Of a stretch of DNA of 64,000 nt, positions 47,725 through 59,480 are shown one piece after another (position 1 is the first letter of the stretch; each line of letters begins with the position of its first letter). Position numbers and translations under genes: made by a program. This DNA comes from Gadus chalcogrammus (lineage: Eukaryota; Chordata; Actinopteri; Gadiformes; Gadidae). Under the pieces are notes generated by a model. The model worked only from the letters and a program-made list of their open reading frames with translations, did not search any database and was not told the origin of the DNA. The stretch lies in NCBI RefSeq assembly GCF_026213295.1, contig NC_079413.1:15964938-16028937 (forward strand), in the 5' to 3' direction.

Positions 47725-49546
47725 AATATAATTACCTAATCGAAACTCCAAGTGTATATACCCGGGAGAAGCTAAAAGCGTACAAGTCTCTGGATGCTTA
47801 CAATTTTGTTCTGTGTGGTCATGTCCAAGACATACTATGGCATGATTACAATGTTCAAAACTTTGTTTGAAGACGGAGGTTCTGCCTAGCCAAAGACAGG
47901 GAAAGAAGACAGAATTGTACAAGGCCTGGGTTATTGTCAACAAGACCAACAACTGTATTCTTACTGCGAACTGCACCTGTATGGCTGGGTATGTAAACCA
48001 ACATAAGTTTACTATTGTAAATGTTCATTATTTACCCAATTGTCAGTGTCAGCAACGTATATGTAAAGCCTAACGTACAAAAAATGTTTTGTTCAGGTTA
48101 GGGTCATGCTGCAGCCATGCAGCTGCACTAATGTTCAAAGTTGAGGTGTGGGTCAGGATGGGAAAGACGGAGAGGTGTTGTACTTCAGGGACAAATATGT
48201 GGATCCACACATCCAAGAGAGAGGTGAAACCAGCCAGACTAAGCGAGATCAGCTTCAGAAAGGCTAAAAGGACAGACACCCAACTGAAGCCAGTCAGAGT
48301 AAAGTGTAGACAGAATAATGTAAACGGTAGGCACAATCTGAATGTAGGCAAGATCAGGTCATGTACATATAGCAATAAGGTATTCATTATATTTTATAAT
48401 TAATGTAAATACATACGTTATAATCAGGGTCATGTAACTATTAATGGCAGATGTATGAAAATAAGTTATCTAATATTTATTTTGTGTATTCAGAACTGAC
48501 AGATGAAGACATTGCGGAATTGAAACTACTGGCACCTAACGCAGCTGTACTCACTACCATGGAACTCAGTGACACAGATTCTGCAACAGAATCTGACACA
48601 GAGGCCGAAGACCTCCCAGAGCCACTAGTAGCTCTGTATGATGCCTTTTGAGACTTTTGAAAAACTGAGGAAGGGTTTAACTAATGAGCAGTGTGTAAAC
48701 CTTGAGCTTACAACTAAAAATCAGGCACAGTCTCAGGCCTGGCACACACACAGAAATGGAAGGATAACAAGCACAACCCTACATCGTGTATACACTGTAG
48801 TAACCGAAACAGCTAAACTAAACCTTGTAAAACAGGTAATGCACTACAATAAACAAGACTTGTCCCATGTGCCAGCAGTACTTTGGGGAAGAGATATGGA
48901 GGACACAGCCAGAAGACAATACACAGAAATAATGAAAGCACAACATTCCAACTTTGAAGTGGAGCTTTGCGGTCTTGTTGTGCGGCCAGACAAACCACAT
49001 CTTGGGGCATCGCCGGATGGAATAGAAAACTGTATCTGCTGTGGGAAAGCAACCCTAGAGATTAAGTGTCCATACAAATACCGTGATGGTCTTACAGGGA
49101 GTAGCGAGGACACACAGTTCTGCTTAGACAAAGCACTACAATTAAAGAAGAATCATGAATACTACCATCAAGTTCAGCTACACATGTTTGTATGCAACAC
49201 CCAGTACTGCGACTTTGTGGTTTGGACAAAGCAAGTTGTTGCTATCAACCGCATCACCAGAGATGAAGAAATGCTACAAGCAGTCCTGCCTAAAGCTGAA
49301 AAGTTCTTCAAACAGAGTATTTTGCCTGAGCTGTTAACACGCAGCATGGATCCACTGATGCAGTCACCTACAGTCTGCTCACACTGTCAAAGGCCAGACT
49401 TTGGAATGATGATTGACTGTGCAAAGTGCAAGAACCATTTCCACTACACATGTGCCAGAGTAAGAAGAAAGGTTGTGGATTGGTGTTGTGAACAGTGCAA
49501 AAAAAACCAAGTCAGAATGAAATGTTCTTCGAAGCAAATGATTTAA
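47725..49546 (+). pseudogene. YqaJ nuclease gene with SWIM and PHD fingers (ISL2EU-like), two frameshifts
   Basis: Exon 1 (to about 47988) reads [20 protein letters not shown] and [10 protein letters not shown], shifts by one base at a T run near 47866, then TELYKAWVIVNKTNNCILTA and CTCMAG before GTATGT. Exon 2 begins near 48097 with LGSCCSHAAALMFKVEVWVR. The joined CxC...CxH is a SWIM zinc finger. Exon 3 (from 48492) reads ELTDEDIAELKLLAPN, then shifts near 48640 into a 302-codon frame. That frame has the YqaJ core: HRNGRITSTTLHR, LWGRDMEDTARRQY, LGASPDGI and TLEIKCPYK, giving the E, D, E-x-K active site. A PHD-like finger follows (CSHCQRPDFG...CAKCKNHFHYTCA). ISL2EU elements are known to carry such an exonuclease beside their transposase. 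It converges on the transposase, ending 95 bp from it. Confidence 0.82.
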
Positions 49547-49640
49547 TACAGTACTAATATTTTACATTTTAACACTTGAATGTGCAATTAATTGTGTTGA
49601 TGACAATAAACAGTTACTTACAGAATACATCTAAATTAAG

Positions 49641-52089
49641 CTATCTTGGGACTATACATTTACAAAGGTTTGTTAGTGCTCCACAAACAATCACTATATC
49701 GTCTAACAGGTCAACCTGTGTGAGTGGAATAATAGTTGTCAGAATTTTAAAATTTTTCCATCTACCTATTATTCGTTCAATGTGTATTCTCACATTAGAC
49801 AAACGCCTTGATATTTCCACTTCTTGAGCAGAGAGCTGCTTTTTACCTTTGGTAAAGTGAGGGATCCTAAGTGTGGCACCACGTGTGGCAAGCTCATCTC
49901 TGATGGTAAAACCCCGATCTGCTAGTATCTCATCATTATGCTCTAGAAGGTCATAAAATCCAGACTCAGCTGTAATTTGTTTGTTTGAAACTCGCCCACC
50001 CCAACCTGCCGACAGAAAAGAAATGGCTCGTGAAGGTGACATGCCAATCAAATATTTAATAGTGTTGTGGCTTTTATAATTCGAGTACGTCTGGGCTCTG
50101 GAGGTTAAATTTGTGGGTCTATTGATAAAAAATTCTGTACAGTCAATAATGCACCTGCAATGTTTATATTTAGGTTTAAAACATTTTGGCATATTCTTTA
50201 ATACTGCATGCTTGCTTGGCCACTTTATGAGAGGCTTTAAAGTCGCAGACATAACAGGGAGCCAACTTCTCAAAATGTTTGAAATGTCACTTTCTGTGAC
50301 ATTAAATCTGAAAGCAATATCCTTGTTGCAGAGCCCTAGTCTAAGTTTCATTAGGACGATCAATAGATGATCCTTCAGGTTCATAGAGCCACGCACAACC
50401 TCTACACTGTCTTTAAGTTTGTGACTCAACCACTCAAATAAGACACTGGTCAGCCCTGTGAAAAACAGAACCTGCACTGCTTTACTCTTGATAGAGCTAA
50501 AGGAAAATTGTGTATTCATGAGTGTTGCCTTTAGTTCCTCATTCTCAGTTTTCAGTTTGTCGATCTCCAAACGCATGTTGACACACTCTGTAGAAAGTTG
50601 GCTGTACTTGTGTTTCAGATCATCATGGAGAACCTTTGGGACTGTGGCTTCTGAAATAGATATTAGATAGTAATAGACTTAAGACTTAATAAAATAAGCA
50701 CTGTCACTTGTTTAAGTTGAGCTTTTCTCAATAAAATCTCAAAAAAAATTTAAGGATGTTTTCAAACAGCATGTGCTAAACAGAATAATGATCAATGTCA
50801 TTAACAACACAGTTATGCTGTATTCAACAATATATAAACAAAACCTGATTCATCCTAATAATGACTGCCCTACATTAGTTAAGGTATTATAAGCTCTTAC
50901 CAGTGCATTGATCAGCACCAGGCTCCATTCTGCAGTCATCTGAGGACAGGCAAGCTCCAGAAGCCTCATCACTAGCTTCTTTGGACCGCTGTACATCATC
51001 TGGTGGTCTGTGGATGGTTTCTTCCCTTTTTCTTTTCCTCTTAAATCTGATACACAGAGATGAAGTCAAACAGTCAGTCCAAAACAGTTTAGTTGCTTGG
51101 TAGATCATAGGAGGTTATCAGGTACCAAAACCAAGTGAAGTGTAAATTACATAGCATAGCTTAACAGGGCTTCACAAGACAATGTAGACATTACAAAAAT
51201 CTGGTCTGACAAATAATCTAAAAACTATCTGACCTTACTTGCCATACATTCTCTGCATTTTGATGCATGCAATGTGATTCCAGTTAGCAACTAAATAAGG
51301 CTAAAGTGACAATATTTACCTCTCAAGTTTTGTATCTCCTTTGTCTATTTCACACTGGGTTGCGAAGGAAAAGACAGAAGGTACAAAGTCGGGACTATTG
51401 AAGTCCATGGAGACCTCTCCTGTCCAAAAAACAATATTCTAGTTATTGACAGTACGATAGTGTAACAGGTAAATTTAGCCTGAGTTTGCCAAGCTTACGA
51501 GACTAGCTAGTCGTCAAGACAACGTAACACAATTTAAGGTAAGTTAGCTAAAACGACTAAAACTACATTATTCTGTGTTCTAGCGTTAGATAAGCGTACA
51601 ACTTTACCATTATTTTGTTGTTGTAAGCCAAACCAAGTGATGTGTCTGATTGAGTGAAGCTCTAAAGTTAACTTACCTGATATAACAGGTACATTTAGCC
51701 TGAGTTTGCCAAGTTTACGAGACTAGCAAGTAGTCAAGACAACGTAACACAATTTAAGGTAAGTTAGCTAAAACGACTAAAACTACATTACTCTGTGTTC
51801 TAGCGTTAGATAAGCGTACAACTTTACCATTATTTTGTTGTTGTAAGCCAAACCGAGTGATGTGTCTGATTGAGTGAAGTTCTTAGGTTAACTTACCTGA
51901 TATGAAGTGTGAACTGCAAAGTCTGGCATTTTTAATAAGGTCTATGTTCCAATCTGATCTTCTGATAGCTTGTAACCAACGACGTCTGCGGTTGGCATTA
52001 AACGAGTTGTTATCTGCTGGTATTCTGTAAAACTTCAGGTCACTGTTTACAGAATTACGATTCTGGCATCCCACGGCACAACACGACAT
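49641..52089 (-). CDS. THAP-DDE_Tnp_4 transposase (ISL2EU-like), four exons, intact
   Basis: Exons 52089-51897, 51419-51320, 51046-50901 and 50650-49641 join with GT-AG borders and matching phases to 1449 nt (482 residues), with no internal stop. Exon 1 is a THAP zinc finger (MSCCAVGCQNR...W...CSSHF, C2CH type). Exon 2 reads FNSPDFVPSVFSFATQC and exon 3 is basic then Ser/Asp-rich. Exon 4 opens with a coiled coil (LEIDKLKTENEELKATL), then an HTH (FNVTESDISNILRSWL) and the catalytic core. The core has D in CIIDCTEFFINRP, D in ILADRGFTIRDEL and E in RIHIERIIGRWKNFK, with NYKSHNTIKYLIGMSPS between. The protein should bind the element ends through THAP and cut them in the nucleus. Intron 1 holds a 220-bp duplication that copies the exon-1 donor region. 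Confidence 0.85.
51461..51896 (+). repeat. 220-bp tandem duplication in transposase intron 1
   Basis: TTTAGCCTGAGTTTGCCAAG occurs at about 51474 and 51694, and the rest of each about 220-bp unit is nearly identical. Each unit ends in AACTTACCTGATAT, which on the minus strand is the exon-1 donor context, so a second donor-like site exists at about 51670. Confidence 0.93.
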
Positions 52090-52139
52090 TTTTCTGTTTG
52101 TCTTTTGCCACCGTCATGCGCGATTGAGCCTGTGTGACG

Positions 52140-52345
52140 TCGTTCTGACGTAAGGTGAAAATTGGTCTATACAATATAAGATAAACAATACTCTTAGATA
52201 ACTATAAAAAGTAAAATAAACAGTAAACAATAATTATAATAATAATAATAATAATAATATAAGATAAACAATAAACTCTTAACTAACTAACTATAAAAAG
52301 TAAACAAAAACAGTAAACAGTAAACAATAGGGGATTATCACGCTT
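52140..52345. repeat. AT-rich low-complexity region with (AAT)n
   Basis: AATAATAATAAT tract near 52237-52258, flanked by repeated TATAAGATAAACAATA and AACTATAAAAAGTAAA blocks. It separates two THAP exons that face away from each other. Confidence 0.85.
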
Positions 52346-52406
52346 CCTGGTTCCGGTGGTGGGATTTGTCTTCGTTGTGCATGAAAACTTCCGGCGCACT
52401 TCCACC

Positions 52407-54158
52407 ATGGCTGGAACAAAGGCTAGATGTCACTGCTCTGTTCCACTTTGTACATCTAACAAACAACACCAACCCTACTTAAGTTTTCATGGATTCCCGA
52501 CTGAAATGAGTCTAAGGAAGAAGTGGATTCAAGCGGTTCGCCGGGATGAAGGGACAAACTTTAAAATAAAACAAGGTAGCACGTTTGTTTGTAGCCGGCA
52601 CTTTAGTGAATCAGACTACAAACGCTACAGCTAGCAACCAACCGGGGTCACACCAAGCGACTGAAAATCGGGTCTGTACCCTCCCGTTTCCAGTGGAACA
52701 ACTGGGGACTGCCAAGAAGGGGGTCTTTTTATAAAAGAGCATCAACTCGCTTAGGCCAAGACGTTCACCCATCCCTTCCTCTGGAGCAACCGCTGCCCTG
52801 TGAATAAGAGCCGATGGAGGAGATCTCAGCTTCGGTGGTGATGACAGAACATGATTTCGGTTCTGCTCCTAAACCAGGTTTGTCAGTGTTTGTTAGTGTT
52901 CTGAAATATTGGCTTACTATTACCCCATACTGTTCTTAAACCACCTACCTGACAGGATGTACTACCTATGGTTTAATCACAGAATGGGCTCTTAGTAGGT
53001 TATACCGAGGAGGTAGGTCAACTTTTCAGAACTCGGGCACAAAATGTTTAGTCTTATTAATGTCCCAGCATTTGACCAAACCACAATGTGAAAAGCTTCA
53101 TCACAAGTACAAATGTTGCATTTTATATCTTACTTAATTGTAAAGGTGAATATTGAGCTATAAAAAGCAAAATTTAAAAGCAATATTGAGCTACAAAAAG
53201 CAATTTCTTTAGAGGTCCAAACTGCTTCCAATATGCAAGTCACAGCCAAAATCTGGGTTAGATGTATTCTTTTTTTTTCCTCATCTCATAGGTGCACTGG
53301 ATGCTGCTGCTGTACACATACAGCAATTGGAAGAAACTGTCAAGGAGATGATGAGAGCTGTCACAGCTGAAAGTGGTTCAAGTGCCTTTTCACAGATTCT
53401 GTGTCTCAGACGCGGACACCCTTTTTTACACCAGATTCACGTCAAGAGATGTTTTTTGTGACTTCTGGGAGGTTATTCAACCATCTGCCTCCATGTTGGT
53501 TTATTGGTCGAAAGCTCAGAAAAAGAAACAAACATTTGAACCCATTTCTCCCAGTCCAACGTGTAGACTGCAACTGGTTGAGTTTTTCCTCTTCTGCTGC
53601 CGGGTTGCTGCAGGACTGCAAGAGAAGGTGCTGGCTGACATGTTTCAGGTCAGTGTGTCCACTGTCTCCCATGTTGTTATACCGTGGGCCAACTACCGTT
53701 ACCTGCTCCTTGGCTCCCTCCCCATCTGGATGAGTAAACAGCAAGTCAAGAATACCATGCCAAGCTAATTTGTGCAGTACAGTCCAGATGTTCGGGTAAT
53801 CATCTGATGATTACCCGAACATCATCTTACAAGAACACAACAACCTTTAAGGCCTTGATTGGGATTGCCCCTTGTAGTGCTGTGACTTTTGTGTCAAGTC
53901 TCTTCACCGGCTCCATCTCCGACCCAGAGCTGACTGAACGAGGTGGACTGCTGGATTTACTGGAGCCAGGAGATGGCTGCATGGCAGACAAGGGTTTCAC
54001 CATCGAGAAGCCACTAGCTGATCGTGGGGAGTTTTATCTAGGCTATAATGCTGGAGATGCTGAGCACATCACAGTCGTTTCAGATGACCCATCCAAGATT
54101 TGTATCGGCCTCCTATCATACAAAGAATATTGTCTGAGTACTATGCCGAGAGGCATTT
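52407..54158 (+). pseudogene. Second THAP-DDE_Tnp_4 transposase, broken with loss of the first catalytic Asp
   Basis: ATG at 52407 opens MAGTKARCHCSVPLCTSNKQ and ends CSRHFSESDYKRYS with an early stop, a clear THAP finger. An exon after CTCATAG near 53291 reads GALDAAAVHIQQLEETVKEM (coiled coil). After a frame change near 53385 the frame reads FCVSDADTLFYTRFTSRDVF, ADMFQVSVSTVSHVVIPWAN and SLPIWMSKQQVKNTMPS, then a stop. An inverted repeat (53787-53823) follows exactly where the catalytic DCTE block should begin. Coding similarity returns as YKNTTTFKALIGIAPCSAVT, LLEPGDGCMADKGFTIEKPL. The first catalytic Asp block and the C-terminal Glu block are missing. Confidence 0.8.
53787..53823. repeat. 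17-bp inverted repeat replacing a deleted coding block
   Basis: GATGTTCGGGTAATCAT (53787-53803) is inverted at 53807-53823 with loop CTG. Confidence 0.95.
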
Positions 54159-54159
54159 A

Positions 54160-54788
54160 GCCTACAACATAAAGTATAAAATAGTCCTAACGGACTTGCA
54201 TCCACTGGAGAATGTTCGATCGTAGCCGGCGGCTTCCTTACAAGCACTGATCCATCTGTGAAGTTGATGAATTGTCACTTTTAGGTTTTCTACCCAGTTA
54301 CCGAAAAAAGAAACATTTGGAATAGTATGCGCTGTGGCAAGCACACGGTTTGCATGTGTTACTTCGAAGGCAAAAAAAATCTAAAATAGCCTACAAGAAA
54401 TCACAAAAACCTACATTCAACCAGTGTGGGGTATGGCCCATGACTCTCTGAGGTGGTAGGTACCTCCAGGTACCCCCTCCATGCCAGGGCGCCCTGAATT
54501 CATGTTTATTAACAGCTCCTCCACCGGGGTCAAGACAATTTGAGGGCCAGATCCAGTCTGCCGACTGTCGGCCTTTTCACGATTGGCTTAAAAAAATGCC
54601 TTATTTAAATTTATACCAATACGATGGTGGGAAAAGCTTGTTTGTATGTTTTTTATACTTAATTTTTATACTTGATCCTCTGACCGCTTGGAAGCAATCG
54701 GAGTACATATTGTTTTAGAAGAAAGGGGTTATGTGGTAGATCTTTAAGAATGCTTAACTGGGATATTTATATATTCATGGCTCAAATA
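54160..54788. other. Spacer without recognised gene
   Basis: It lies between the broken THAP transposase and a Harbinger remnant. No domain, tandem repeat or terminal repeat recognised. Confidence 0.5.
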
Positions 54789-55305
54789 TTAAGGATCATG
54801 CTTTTGACGTGTAGGCCTAACTAACGCATTTACGCGGTCAGCGATCCGCTGCCAGGCTTTGGTTCTCCGGGTTCCAGAGGTTTTAGCGTTCCCTTTTCTT
54901 GTGATAATGTCCTTCTCCTCGTCATAGCTCTCCAGGAGAACCTGGAGTTCCATTTCATTGAAGCGGCCCATTTCGCCATATCGATCAGGGTTTCCATGAT
55001 CCATACATCACGTCTTTTTAAGTTTGGCGTGGACGCGCACAACCCTGTGTTAACCAACCCCGAGTTGATTGAACTAATGCCTAACCGCTGCTGTGGAACC
55101 GAAAACTCTGGGTTGGTCGGCACAGGGTCAATCAACCTAGAGTTCAGCGTTAACTCAGTGTTTGTTAAACCTCCGTTCGTGGAACACCCCTCTGTTCTGA
55201 AACCGAAAACCCAGAGTTGCTTTTCAACCCTGAACTCTGAGTCAACCAACTCAGAGCGCAGGATTAAACTCAGAGTATGTTAAACCAGCTACCTGAAACA
55301 GGCCT
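54789..55305 (-). pseudogene. Harbinger remnant: Myb/SANT-like exon plus element end
   Basis: A minus-strand frame from 55004 reads MDHGNPDRYGEMGRFNEMEL then VLLESYDEEKDIITR, TRRTKAWQRIADRVNALV, a Myb/SANT-like domain of Harbinger accessory proteins. The adjacent 55195-55305 ends GCTACCTGAAACAGGCCTCA and is nearly identical to 24390-24508, the right end of the other Harbinger element here. The left end was not found, so this copy is truncated. Confidence 0.7.
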
Positions 55306-55721
55306 CAGCCCACCTCGGTTATTGAAACATGTGGTTGTCCCTCTAGTATCTCCTACGTTATGAGAACACTGATCCTCCTCCTCCTCCAGGATCAGACTGC
55401 ACCCCTCTGCGGCAGAAGGAGGTGGAGAACAGGAGCCTCTACTGCTGGCCTCCTCCACACCGACTGCTCCCCCCCTCTCCTTCAACGCTGACTCTGACTC
55501 CACCCATTCAAAGTACCTGGACGCGCAATCATGCACGAGCGCGAACACAGATGCGCGAGAGCGAGCCAGGCTAGCGTAGGTTTTCGTTAAACAACATGGC
55601 ACTACATTCAGCTGTAAATTGCACCAGATATTATAAACATTAAACGGTGACATAAATCATTACTATTTTTAGAAAATGTATGTTTGTTTCATATAATTGT
55701 ATTGGAAGTCCTGGTTTTCAC
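55306..55721. other. Spacer with a long minus-strand open frame, not recognised
   Basis: A 127-codon minus-strand frame (55653-55270) has acidic LILEEEEDQC and cysteine-poor low-complexity sequence but no domain, and it runs into the Harbinger end. It is probably fortuitous or an old transposon exon. Confidence 0.35.
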
Positions 55722-56738
55722 TAGGGTTGCCGCGGTGTGGACATTTTCACACCGAGTAATACACTCGTCTCAACACCGGTATTACCGAGTATAAACGGTA
55801 TAAACTTTGAAACTAGGTCAACCGCCATCTTCTCCGTCAACTCTCCTCTCACACTGTAACAGCGTCTGGCAGCGCGCCAATTCTCGATGACAGCGTCTTA
55901 TAACGTTCTATATATAATTAAGCAATAGATCACGACAGGCTGTGGTATGTGCTCATTATACCACTCTTAAGGGTCGTTGTCCGGCCCCGACGCGCAGCGG
56001 AGGGCCGGCGACCCCCTTCACAGTGGTATAATTAGCACATACCATTGACTGAAGTGATCTATTGCTTTTATACAACGGTTACTATTATGGCGAAACGAAA
56101 TTCATAGACACACTACATTTAAAAAAACCAAGAAAGTCAAAGTACCCGTTTTATTAAAGAATACAAAAAAGTAGTCCCTCCTGGCTGCCTTCAAAATGCA
56201 CGACGGTCGCTATGCAAAACACTTTAGCGTCCCTCCGAGAGAAGGCTCGGCTAGAGCGGTTCGCCGGCAATTTATCTTATGGAGCAGTTCACTCGCCGTG
56301 TGCCTAAGCTTTCGTTGGTCTCTCCATCGCCTTGCTCACTCCCAGAGTAACAACATTTACACCCTCTCCAATCATCCAACATATGTTTTACTTTGTAACT
56401 GTTTCTACTTTCAGGCGCGGAGTGATATGCAAACTTTCACAAAATGATCGGGCGTCATAGCAGTTATGTATACGCTCATTATACCACAATTAGGAACCAA
56501 TCAGATCGCTGGATTAAGGTCCCCCGTTGTATAATAGTAATATAATTGTATATATAATATCACGGCAAAAAGCTCTGCGCCTCCGGATGGCCGTAGCGGG
56601 TGAGCTCTCGTAAGGATTGGGCTTTGCAGGTTTGTTTACCAGCGTTGCTATGATTAATAATAAATCGCTGTCTAATCAATACTTCATTCACTGCCTCTTC
56701 CCACTAACATCGGTAACACGGTATACGCGGCAACCCTA
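55722..56738. mobile_element. hAT element (TAGGGTTGCCGCGG ends), TSD GTTTTCAC
   Basis: TAGGGTTGCCGCGGTGT at the left pairs with CGCGGCAACCCTA at the right. The 8-bp duplication GTTTTCAC is exact at 55714-55721 and 56739-56746. Inside are blocks with GTGGTATGTGCTCATTATAC, shared with 2262-2320, a GC-rich inverted repeat near 55975-56030, and a block shared with 36790-36895. No protein recognised. Confidence 0.92.
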
Positions 56739-57450
56739 GTTTTCACCCAAGTTTATGGCAAAATATCATAGCCTGTCATTACTCTCTGAAAAAGAGTTTT
56801 CCTTCTCTTTGCTGGTGGTGGTGGTGGTGGTGGGGATGGTGGCGTCTTGTCTGCCATGGAAATTGTCTTCTACTGCTAGGTCCAAATGTGGATTAACTAG
56901 TTCCAGTAGCTACCGCAGGATAACAACAAACAGGAGCTTGCTCTGGGTCACGAGCTCTGGGTCACGAGTACTGCACGAAGGGGTTGCGCGCGGGGCGCGG
57001 GGGGAGGGGGAGTGCAGTACGACCGTTTGATTGACGTACTTACTGTCCAATGCAACTCGGTGGCTCTGGAAATCATTGGCTGGAGTTTTTCGAGCCCTGC
57101 CCGTTCCAAAGATGATTGACTTGTTTAACATTCATGTCAGTACTTCTAACTCAGTGGCTGTAAGTGGGTTATGATAAGGATTTCAAGTAATTTTGCAAAA
57201 ATGGCCAAAAAAGCGAATTCCATACCCAACCTTTAATGCTTAGCGCTTTATTAATGTTAAAACGTTGGCATTTGAGTCGGGTTCAAACTCGCCTGACAGT
57301 TTAGTACTAGTTTCTCTCCAGCTGTCAGACAGCCTGGATGTTTTATCACTTTGTGCTCCACCATAACAGAGTGTTATCATCTCCTCACCATAGAGGAACG
57401 GTTATTCAAACGTACAATTGATAAACTGTAATCCTGCGGATTACGGTCTC
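56739..57450. other. Upstream flank of tob1, repeat-derived, no gene
   Basis: A short TGG repeat lies near 56815-56835, and G-rich sequence near 56985-57015. The stretch ending CCATACCCAACCTTTAATGC looks like the tail of a common fish dispersed repeat. Short frames only. Confidence 0.5.
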
Positions 57451-57467
57451 CAAGGTGTTTAGGATCA

Positions 57468-57653
<186 letters not shown>

Positions 57654-58249
57654 GAGGGGGGGTCCACGCCCTGCCTTGCCCTCCACCAATCAGAGACCGA
57701 AATGGGCTGCCTCACATCCTCCTCGTTCTCGCCCAATGAGCGCTCTCCCATTCCAGAGAGCGGACCGCGCCCCCATTCCTGTCTGTGTGCTTCCGGCGAG
57801 TGAACCTCCGAACACACAGCTCCTATAAACCGTTATAACATACATGATAACATATAACCCCTAGCACGGAAGGAACGGAGGCTGTAACGCTGAGTTCATA
57901 GCCTACACCTGTATGTACCTGTATCTAGAAACACAGCGGGTATGATACCGTGGGACACTGGTTAGAATATAAATTTAACTCGGCGGGTGATTAATATCGT
58001 TTCAGTTGAGAAATACGTTCAGGTGGATCAGAAAGGCTTTAGGGTTAGTGTTAGAATGCCATCTGTGTGTCCCTACGTCGGTAATAAAACCACGTCGCGT
58101 CTCCTCCGGTATTCTGGTCCTCTGCTGTCGGCGCAGACCGTTGGTCCGTGTCCAGGCCCCAGGGTTGCCTCATTCTGCGTGATATATGCCCCAATCTGGC
58201 AACACCGTCCGTGACGCACATGATATGGGCGTGGCTTCATTCCACAGCG

Positions 58250-58415
58250 TCACGTGTCTTCTGGTGACCGCAGCCAATCAGAACGACGGCGGGGGTCGTT
58301 GACAGAGGGCGTGACCCGGAGCTTGGACCAATCACAGCGCGCGGTGTTCTCTTCCTCTCTGACACGCGGCCCCGCCCCCTCGTGAGGCTATAATTTGTGG
58401 CGCGCGGGGCGGCGA
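58250..58415 (+). promoter_or_regulatory. tob1: tob1 core promoter
   Basis: An E-box CACGTG (58251), two CCAAT boxes (58274 and 58328), a GC box CCCCGCCCCC (58370) and a TATA-like TATAAT (58389) line up in the usual order over a CpG-rich stretch. Transcription would start near 58415-58420. This compact arrangement suits an immediate-early type gene such as Tob1. Sites are read by eye; activity is inferred. Confidence 0.65.
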
Positions 58416-58663
58416 GCGGAGATGCCGCTGCTCCTGAGGAGGAGAACATCTACCTGGAGAACATTTGAAGTACATCTACCTTCATACTCAAGAACATATA
58501 TTGAACATAAACCTGGAGAACATCTGAAGAATATATACCTTCGGACCTTTGAGAACGTCTACCTTAAACCATGCTGCTGGAATACTTTTATATTATTAGG
58601 TCATCTCACTCTTGTCTTTTTGCACTACTGAACTACTGAGGATCCACTTTTATACAAACTAAA
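58416..58663 (+). other. tob1: tob1 5' UTR exon 1
   Basis: From the predicted start to the donor GTAAGTAT (GT at 58664). The leader has repeated GAGAACATCTACCT/GAGAACAT-like words and a short upstream open frame (58422-58631). The intron 58664-59205 ends in CTCCTAG, so exon 2 starts at 59206. A leader intron is a known arrangement for TOB genes. Confidence 0.6.
58422..58631 (+). promoter_or_regulatory. Upstream open reading frame in the tob1 leader
   Basis: ATG at 58422 in GAGATGC opens a 69-codon frame (MPLLLRRRTSTWRTF...) that stops before the donor. If transcription starts near 58415 the ATG is almost at the cap and may be skipped; an earlier start would put it in the mRNA. No protein family. 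Confidence 0.4.
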
Positions 58664-59480
58664 GTAAGTATCAGACAGCGTTAATGTCGGCTCACTGGAG
58701 TAGCCTACATCTGCTGCGTCAGGCCGTGTGTGCGTTTGTGCGTGTGTGCGTGTGCTTATGTTAACCTAATAGGAGACTGTTAATTACTGAGGTGTATTCC
58801 CGTCGGAGCACCCCCACCCTGTCGTAGCACCCTCAGCCCGTCTCTCCCTCTCTTGCTTTTTCGCTGACTGTCGATCCGTCTGATCTTGATTCAGCTTAGT
58901 TCTTGGTATGGTCGCCCTTTAGACAACCGGTCAGACCTACTGAGCCTCATGGATATGCGGTCGGAGAGCCCAGTGAGCGTAGAGCGTTATCGTCTGTGTG
59001 TAAAACTGACCCGACGAGGAGGAACGCGTCGGATCGGTAATGGGACCACTGCGCACGTCACGTGTCATCGGCTGCGTTACGTGTTAATATAAAATAAACA
59101 ATACAGCATCGGTGTTATTTAAAATCCAAGTTGACGATGATGATGAACCAATCGGAATCGTTATGTGTCATGAATGCTAATCCTCCCCTCTCTCCTTTCT
59201 CCTAGGAGACGTGACCTACTTCTGTGGAAGGACACTACTTACTTTTTTTCTAAGTTCTTACCGGTTTCCACCTGCTCTACCAGATCCAAACCAGTGGATC
59301 TCCTGAGCTGGAGTCCTTATCACAAAAAAAAAAACCTAGCAGACCGCCCTGACCCCAGAACCCCAGAAACCCTGACCCCCATACCACAAGACCCCCAGAT
59401 CCCTAGATCCTGAGGCCAATAGACCCCCAGACCCCCTGGCCTCTAGACCCCCGGCCCCCAGCATCCTCCCCCCCTCAGCG

